Made by a program: the position numbers and the translations under genes. From Cryptomeria japonica (Eukaryota > Streptophyta > Pinopsida > Cupressales > Cupressaceae): 64,000 nt of DNA. The stretch is taken from positions 188,794,270-188,858,269 of the forward strand of contig NC_081415.1 of the NCBI RefSeq assembly GCF_030272615.1, read 5' to 3'. Under the pieces are notes generated by a model. It ran no database searches, was not told where the DNA came from, and was given only the letters and a program-made list of their open reading frames with translations. Shown one piece after another: positions 57,873-64,000 of the stretch (position 1 is the first letter of the stretch; each line of letters begins with the position of its first letter).

Positions 57873-58237
57873 AAATACCTTTTTTTGTCTTTAGATGGAT
57901 TGATTGTTGAAATGCCTTTGCCTCTTTGCTCGAAATGCTTTAGCTGTGCAAATTTTGTGCTCTTCGAATGTTTGAAATCTTGGTGAAGTGAAATGGAGCT
58001 AAAATCACAAATTTATAAATTCCATTTGCCATCTACCACATTTAATGTATGTCAGTTAAGTAGTCACTTAGCATTGTCTACCGGTAATGAAGTAATCTCC
58101 AACTTCTTACCATTAACCGAGGGAATAATAGCACATGTTTCATTTATTACCAAACCCTCAAAGAAGATTTTCTTTAGTTTGATGAAGAGATTCCTGTCGG
58201 TGGAGTACTACTCTGTCCTACCGGAAGCACTACTCTA
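57873..58237 (-). promoter_or_regulatory. Spacer between H ORF1 and ORF2 with a possible internal promoter
   Basis: The 365 bp between the ORF1 stop and the ORF2 start have no coding frame of their own on the - strand. A TATA-like ATTTATAAATT lies at about 58009-58020, about 140 bases before the ORF2 ATG, followed by a stretch that looks like a leader. It could be an internal promoter for ORF2. Evidence is only composition and spacing. Confidence 0.35.
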
Positions 58238-59328
58238 TCATGCCGATGAAGCACTGAATGGTTCTATCGGTGGATGACTATTCCCAACATTTAGATCTTC
58301 TTTTCTAATCCATTGTATTGAGAATTCTTGCTTAACCTCTTCAACTTTTTTATTTCCTTTCAAGCTAGAACTTTTGTTGTCTGTCGGTGATCCTTTACTC
58401 CTACAGAATTTTGCAATATGTCCAATCTTATTACATACATAACAAGTCACATTGTTTTTCTGAATATTTTTGCCATAACCTATGTCGGTTTGTGTTCTAC
58501 ATTGATTAGATAAGTGTCCAAATCTTCCACAAACATAACATCTTACATTCATTCTACAATTTTCAGAGTTGTGACCAACTTTGTTGCATTTTGAACATTG
58601 ACCGGTGGGTGTGTTGATGTTCTGATAATTTCTAGATCTACATTGATTTTCTCTATGCCCATACTTATTACAGTTAAAGCATTTTTCGTTGAATTTATAA
58701 GCATTAGGTTGCCTTACTGGTTTGTTGTGATCCTGAGTGTTTGCAGTACCAGAGCTTTCTCCTACTTCAAAGCCAATTCCACAAGTATCACCATTAGGTT
58801 TTTGAATCTTCAACAAGTCACCATGTTCTTCTGATCTTTTCTTGAGTTTGTCTTTGTGTTGATTTGCAATATCTAGTTCTCTTTTTAAGATCTCTTTTTA
58901 ACTCATCAGTTCATTGGAGTCATTCTGTGTATGCATCAAATCTATCTTTAATAGGTCATTTTCATAGCTAAGTCTTGTGTTCTCATTTGCTGCATCACTT
59001 AGTCTTTTGGTCAATTCTTCTTCATTCTTTTTCCTAGCTTCAGTTTCTTTACAGAATCTCATGGTCATATCTTGCATCTCATTCTTCATTTTTATGTTCT
59101 CCAGTTTCAGCTTGCTTAGCTCATCATTAAGTAATTCCTTTTCATCATTCTCATTTTGCAACTTTTCACATAATTCTCTTCTCTTGTTTCTTGCAATGGT
59201 AAAATTCTCTTGAAGTGCCTAAATGATATCCTGAGTTGCCTTTAGATCATCTTCAAGTTGATGTTTTTCAATTTTTCTGCATCATAGTCTAAGAGAGCTG
59301 CTTCTAGTTGCTTCATCAAATTTTCCAT
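58238..59328 (-). pseudogene. Element H ORF1: coiled-coil protein with four CCHC zinc knuckles
   Basis: The ATG at 59328 opens about 363 codons; a one-base deletion in an A-run near 59265 and stops near 59220 and 58900 break it. The first ~150 residues are a long charged coiled coil (59161-58898: DELSKLKLENIKMKNEMQDM and KNEEELTKRLSDAANENTRL). Four CX2CX4HX4C knuckles follow at 58640-58681, 58556-58597, 58499-58540 and 58403-58444 (for example CFNCNKYGHRENQC and CYVCNKIGHIAKFC). It is probably the nucleic-acid-binding structural (Gag-like) protein, since it follows the primer site. Most Copia gags have one knuckle, so four is unusual. No capsid-type gag helix region was recognised. Confidence 0.8.
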
Positions 59329-59385
59329 CTTTACCGGTGTCAAGATCTTCCTCAAGCTATTAGGTTTTTGAAAATAGGGGACTGG

Positions 59386-59397
59386 GCTTTGATACCA
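59386..59397 (-). other. Element H primer-binding site (tRNA-Met type)
   Basis: On the - strand this reads TGGTATCAAAGC, two bases from the 5' LTR. It is the same site as in element A. Confidence 0.85.
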
Positions 59398-59399
59398 AT

Positions 59400-60184
59400 T
59401 GTTAGGATTCCCATAGATACTGAGAGGGGGGGGTGAATCAGTATCTAACCGGTAATTAGAGTTTCTTAACTTAAAACATGTAGAGCATATCATAACAGTG
59501 CACCGGTATGCAAGAAATAATGCAATAAACAGAAATGAAAGCAACCACATAAGAAACACACCATAACATAATATTTAGCAAGGAAACCCGGTGTGGGAAA
59601 AACCTTAGTGGGATTTGTGACCCACAATATTCACTTACTTGCCAATAAGAGAATATTACTTACAAGAGGGGTCTGCACATGCAGGAAGGCCAAGTGCCTA
59701 GAGCTCACTGCTCAATGGGAAGTCTCACTGACTTACAATGTGGATTATACAAATCCAATGTCTTGTACTGCTTTACAATAACATCTATAATGCTAGATTC
59801 AGTACCAGTTTCTGCTCTACTTCTTACATAAACCCTTTAACCTATATTTCACATAATAGGTTTGCCTTATTATTTTTCATTTTCTTCTATCTCCTTACAA
59901 AATGTCTTACAATGACTTCTTATATATATAAGTCATTTTGAAATGATATCAATTTCAAAGTTTTTACAATAATAAACAAAATATAATATAACAAAAATCA
60001 TGTCGGCCTCTATGCCGGTATGCTTCCTTTCTTTGTCGATGCCGGTGGTCTGAGTGCCGGTGTAGAGTGTGTTCTGTTGATGCCGGTGTAATGTCTTGCC
60101 GGTGCCATAGGATTGTAAGGTTGCCATCAATGACAAAACCTTCAATCACCTTCAATGTCTCATTGGAGTGTGCATATGCCAACA
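59400..60184 (-). repeat. Element H 5' LTR
   Basis: This 785-bp copy starts TGTTAGGATTCCC and ends GCCAACA on the + strand. It is near identical to 53571-54362, which suggests a relatively recent insertion, although the ORFs inside are broken. Confidence 0.93.
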
Positions 60185-60584
60185 CATACTATTTGCAGTA
60201 GTATCATCTAATTGTGGGTAAGGTTTCCCACTGTGGTTTTTCCCCTTACAGGGTTTCAACGTATAAATCTTTGTGTTATGTGTTGTGGGTGTTGTTTCTC
60301 TTTCTGTATTATGAATTAAGCTTCATCGGTATTAATATTAATTGCTAATCTATCAACTAGCATTAAGTTTGGTTTACCATTATTATGCATCAAGTTTGAT
60401 TAAGTTATATTTTGGTTGAAATTAATTGACAACTAATTCACCCCCCCTCTCAGTTGCCTCCAGGTCCTAACAATGTTAAGTTAATGAGAACTTAAAATTT
60501 TTAATTGGTAAAACCGGTACAGTGTTGATTCACCCCTCCCCTCTCAGCACCGGTTAGGACTAACAGTATCAACCTTGAAGGATG

Positions 60585-61364
60585 TGTTAGCATGTTCAGA
60601 TCATTGGATCTATCTAGGAATGGTGTTTTATGATTTATTTGGGTCCCCTCTTTCTCTTATAGTGGGTCGACTTGACTATTTTTGGTTTGGGTGGCTTATT
60701 CATTTTTGCTCGACCTTGATTAGTTTTTTAATGTTCTATTTCGTATTTAAGGAGTATAGATGGATGAGTTGAGTAGAAGTATGTGTGGAATGTGTAGGAA
60801 TTGATGAGAAGTGTATGCAAATGATATGCAACAAAATTTGAGTTTGTGAATGTGCAAAAGTCATATTTTGAAGAGATTTGAAGGTGATATATTCAGGAAG
60901 ACAATATGCAGAGATAGAGATTGTGTCCAAAGATGTATGTCATGATATTGGTTTCTTTATCCTACTATTCATATCAGTTATACTACTACGATTATTTTAT
61001 GACAACACAAGTCTTCTAGCAACATTTTATGTATCTTTCCTTGAAGCAATGAACCTTAGCGAAGCAAGTCCTTATTCTACATCTTGCCTAATGTTGTGCA
61101 CCTTAGCTCTACAAGTCCATCATGTATTGTTGCTCTTTGGTAGTAAACCTAAAACTTTATAATCATTGTTATTCATATTGTGAGTTAGATTCTCACCATG
61201 GTTTTTCTTAGTTTGGTTTTTCCACATAAAATCTAGTGTTCATGTGTTGATGGCTAGCAAGTTTTTTAGTAGTGTTGTGTGTGGCTGATTATTCTTTATA
61301 ATTAATCTATTTTGAAGTTTCAGATTGACTCACCACCCCTCTTAGTGTTGTCTTGGGTTAAATA
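60585..61364 (+). repeat. Element J 5' LTR (boundaries approximate)
   Basis: A Copia-type LTR end precedes a primer-like site (TTGGTATTAGAG, 61366-61377). It has ACCATGGTTTTTCTTAG, then CTCACCACCCCTCTTAGTG. The LTR end reads TAAATA where relatives have TAACA or similar. The start at TGTTAGCATG (60585) is a guess. A second LTR is outside or lost, so the limits cannot be checked. Confidence 0.45.
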
Positions 61365-61365
61365 A

Positions 61366-63080
61366 TTGGTATTAGAGAAACGTTCCTCTTTGAAAAACCT
61401 AACCACCTGAGGTAGATTTAGAATGGCACAAGAACTACATATTAAGGCTCCATTGTTCAATGGCAAAAAAATTTCTTACTAGAAGGATAGGATGGAATCT
61501 TATCTAGAGACTTTTTGAATTTGGGACATTGTCAAGTCCGGTTATAAACCTCCACATAATGGACCTTAAGCCCCAGATGAAGTTCAGAATCATGAGATAA
61601 ATGTGAAAGCTAGAATTGTATTATTTAGTTGCCTGAGTGATGCAGTATTTGGGAAAGTTAAGAGTCTAAAAGAAGCTAAAGAGATTTGGAACAAACTATG
61701 TCAAGCCTATGAAGGAGATCCAAAGACAAAGCAATCTAGGTGGATGAATCTAAAGTAGAAGTATGAGCATCTAAGAATGGTTGAAGATGAAGGTGTTGAG
61801 AACTACATACATAGGGTGAACTATCTTGGAGATTCTATTAGAGTTGTTGGTGGTATCTTGAAGAAGGAGATGTTAAAAGGAATATTCTATTAACTTTGCC
61901 TAGATCCTATAAACCTAGAAGCATTGTGCTATAGAAGAAGTTGACATGATCTAGATAAGTATTCAATTGATCAACTTATTGGAATGTTATCTACCTTTGA
62001 GATTTAAAAGATAGAAGAAGTAAAGAGAGAGAAAAGAGAAGCTACATTTTAATGTTTCAATGCTACCAGAAGATGAACCAGAAGAAAGTGAGAATTTGGA
62101 AGACTAAAGAAAACTTTGTAAGAATACAGAAGAGAGGTATCATAAAATATAAAGGTAAGCTACCCTTGAAATTCTTTAATTGTGGTAGAATTGGTCATTA
62201 TGCTTCTAAATGTATATATAAAGAGGATTACAAGAAATCTAATGATGATGATAAGAATAATAGATTTAGAAATTATGACTTTAAGAAGAAGATAGATGTT
62301 AGAGGAAAGAAAGGACTATGTTATATGAAGACACATTTATTAGAGGATGAAGAAGGTGAAGGTTCAAATGAAGAATCCCTATTTCTATCTATAGATGAGA
62401 AGAATAAGGATATATCCGAAAGAACAGAAGAAAAGAGTAATGATGAGAAGACTGCACTTAATGCTAAGGTGGAACCAAAAGCTTGGATTATCAATTTTGG
62501 ATGTTCAAATCACATGACAGGTGATAAAGACAAGTTCATTAATCTTAAGAAGTATGATGTTGGATCAATGAAATTTGCAAGAGAGTAAGTTGCACCTATT
62601 TGTATAATACGAAGTATCTTGATTGATGGTAAGCATAAAACTGAAGATGTTTATTATGTTGAAGGTTCGAGAAATATCTTTTTGAGTGTTAGTCAAATGT
62701 GCAATAGAGGTTATGAAGTTGTGCTCAATAATAACAAATGTATAATCAAAAAAAGAAAAACTAGAAATATGGTAGTAGAAGGCATTAAGACAAGTGGAAA
62801 TATTTATTACATAAAGAACAAAAGTGGTAATAGATGTTTTATTACACAGAGAAATGAGTGTTGTTTATAGCTTAGAAGGATGGAATGTATATCACCCTTG
62901 ATAACATGATGAAGATTTGTAAAACTAAATTAGTGAGAGATTTGAAATGAATTGTCAAGCCTATTGATACTTTTTGTAGTGAATGTCAACTCAGAAAACC
63001 GACAAAGAGAACAAGGATTATTCTACTCCCAAACTCCTAGAGTTGATTCATATAGACCTTTGTAGATAGACAAGAGCAAG
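61366..63080 (+). pseudogene. gag-pol: Element J gag, protease and start of integrase (Copia, heavily decayed)
   Basis: The ATG at 61423 opens MAQELHIKAPLFNGKKISY, with TAG at 61480-61482 where relatives have Trp. The gag continues through WNKLCQAYEGDPKTKQSRW with more stops, then changes phase. The knuckle (62172-62213) reads FNCGRIGHYASKC with Phe where the first Cys should be. The protease motif near 62485 reads WIINFGCSNHM instead of WIIDSGCS-type, so both the catalytic Asp and the following Ser are changed. Pre-integrase motifs (IDTFCSECQLRKP) and an integrase start LIHIDLC follow, and homology stops near 63080. It is clearly dead and truncated. Confidence 0.8.
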
Positions 63081-64000
63081 AGAAATGGTGCAGGAGCACA
63101 AATGCAAAAGTTGTTTGTTTTTAATGCTTTTGATTTTGGTATGTTTGAATCCTTTTTGTGTGTTTGTAATAAGGCCAATAGGCCATAAATTTTTTCTCGA
63201 GTTGTAATGGCCATAAGAGACCTTTGTCATAGCCATGTAGGCATACAGGCTCTTATGAGTGTCAGGTAGAGCAAGTTGATGAAATTATGAATTTTGGCTT
63301 GGAATAGGTTTTTTGAGGTGTTTTAATGTTTCCTAGGTTTTTTTGGGCTATTTTGAGGTGATCAAATATGGTTTGGAGCAAAGTTACTCAACCTAGCAAA
63401 AATTGTCAAAAATTCTCAAAGTTGCTCATAGCAACTTTGCAATTTTTCAACTCTTGAAGGAAAACAACATGCAAGGTTGTTTGAGTAAGTTTTAACCATC
63501 CCCAATTCTGGTATAAAGCTTGGGAAAACCGATTTTGATCAGTTGGTAATCATTTGATAAAAAAACAAGTTTGGTTCCATACATTTCTTGAGTTTTTCAT
63601 GTTTTTGTTGCTCTAAGATGTGTACGGCTTGTATGGATTGTTAGACACAATCCAGGGGCATGGAAATGTATATATGTGTTTTACCTTTCATTTTATTCAA
63701 GTCTGAGGTTCTGAAGTTGTGTAGTTTGAAAGTTATTGCATTTTTAGTGCAGGTGGCTGGAAAATCCCTACAAACTAGGGTTTTGAGCAAAAATATCTTT
63801 TTCCTAACATTCCATGGTTGAAACTTACTAAAAATTGTTGGAATGTTAGGAGAACCTATAAATATTGTTTTTGTTTTTGTTTTAGTGTAGAGGAGGCCAT
63901 ACTTTCGTCATGACATCAAACCCTAGCTTGGCTTGTGAGCTTGGCAAGCATAGGGAAAAGGTTGAAATTGTGCTTTATATGATAAAGGGTGATGCACAGA
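63081..64000. other. Unassigned sequence at the right edge
   Basis: Homology to Copia integrase ends near 63080. The rest has no coding frame above about 60 codons, is T-rich and has no repeat of itself in the window. It may be the LTR or leader of another element cut by the window edge. I see nothing specific. Confidence 0.4.

Larger units (their letters stand above)
53571..60184 (-). mobile_element. Element H: non-autonomous LTR retrotransposon with two novel ORFs
   Basis: LTRs at 53571-54362 and 59400-60184 end in CCAACA on the + strand. The right copy starts TGTTAGG, and the left start has decayed to TATTAGG. Target copies are CATAC (53566-53570 and 60185-60189). The tRNA-Met-type primer site adjoins the right LTR and the PPT adjoins the left LTR, so it is on the - strand. 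At 6614 bp it encodes ORF1 (coiled coil plus four CCHC knuckles) and ORF2 (about 1,100 codons, shared with C). I see no protease, reverse transcriptase or integrase. Confidence 0.93.
52766..60472 (+). mobile_element. Element I: solo LTR in C's 3' LTR, split by element H
   Basis: It starts TGTTGTTTTTATGG and ends CAGGTCCTAACA, flanked by ATGTT (52761-52765 and 60473-60477). Removing H leaves about 1088 bp. Its 3' part (60190-60472) has the GTGGTTTTTCCCC and ATTCACCCCCCCTCTCAG features of Copia LTR ends. No internal region is present, so it is a solo LTR. Confidence 0.82.
179..60565 (+). mobile_element. Element C: outermost non-autonomous LTR retrotransposon, interrupted by all later insertions
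   Basis: C is what remains when the younger elements are removed: interior at 179-1698 and 17323-18599, a short polypurine remnant at 51598-51604, and a 3' LTR at 51605-52765 plus 60478-60565. Its interior encodes the ORF2 protein shared with element H, read on the + strand and ending before a polypurine tract and the LTR, as expected for this orientation. The 5' LTR and the start of the interior lie outside the window or were lost. No pol motif is seen in the parts present. GTATC at 60566-60570 would be the right target-site copy; the left copy is not visible. Confidence 0.7.
51605..60565 (+). repeat. Element C 3' LTR, split by solo LTR I
   Basis: It begins TGTTGGCATTCTGG directly after C's polypurine tract. 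It is interrupted at 52765 by LTR I (which contains H) and ends at 60478-60565 with CACCCCTCCCCTCTCAGCACC and CTAACA. Without insertions it is about 1249 bp. It contains two tandem repeat blocks (51661-51760 and 52130-52275). Confidence 0.8.

Noticed and set aside
1-64000. CRISPR arrays, bacterial operons, riboswitches or rho-independent terminators
   Set aside because: All visible features are plant retrotransposons. The tandem repeats found are LTR or leader repeats without unique spacers.

Overview
The window is plant nuclear DNA made almost wholly of nested LTR retrotransposons. I see no host protein-coding gene, rRNA, tRNA or CRISPR array. The long LTRs, Copia-type pol remnants, tRNA-Met and apparent tRNA-Trp primer sites and heavily decayed reading frames fit a seed plant with a very large genome. 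A gymnosperm is plausible but not shown.

Layout. I reconstructed the layers from terminal TG...CA dinucleotides, primer-binding sites (PBS), polypurine tracts (PPT) and 5-bp target-site duplications (TSDs). The oldest layer is element C (+ strand). Its coding interior lies at 179-1698 and 17323-18599, and its 3' LTR lies between 51605 and 60565. Copia element A (- strand, 1699-17322) sits inside C. Copia element B (+ strand, 7083-15658, TSD GCTAC) sits inside A. A 975-bp terminal-inverted-repeat element (12846-13820) sits inside B.

Element D (18600-51592, TSD AAAGG) landed in C's polypurine tract. It is a tandem array of three ~3.6-kb LTRs joined by two 252-bp internal regions. D's first LTR is split by element E (- strand, 19217-40959, TSD GTGTG). 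E contains element F (- strand, 21541-29430, TSD GTATG) and G, a 4158-bp solo LTR (- strand, 32481-36638, TSD TTAGG) related to D. C's 3' LTR holds a solo LTR I (52766-60472, TSD ATGTT), which is split by element H (- strand, 53571-60184, TSD CATAC). Past C lies a decayed 5' part of Copia element J (about 60585-63080), then 0.9 kb I cannot assign.

How the genes relate. Only A, B and J carry recognisable Copia gag-pol, all broken by stops and frameshifts. C, E, F, H and the D/G family show no reverse transcriptase, so they look non-autonomous. F keeps a long gag-protease frame of Tat/Ogre type. E encodes a proline-rich protein of about 885 codons that I do not recognise. H encodes a coiled-coil protein with four CCHC knuckles (ORF1) and a protein of about 1,100 codons (ORF2). 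ORF2 has a clear relative in C and no recognised domain. This shared ORF2, the D array, and a recurrent GC-rich hairpin motif in F are the most interesting signals.
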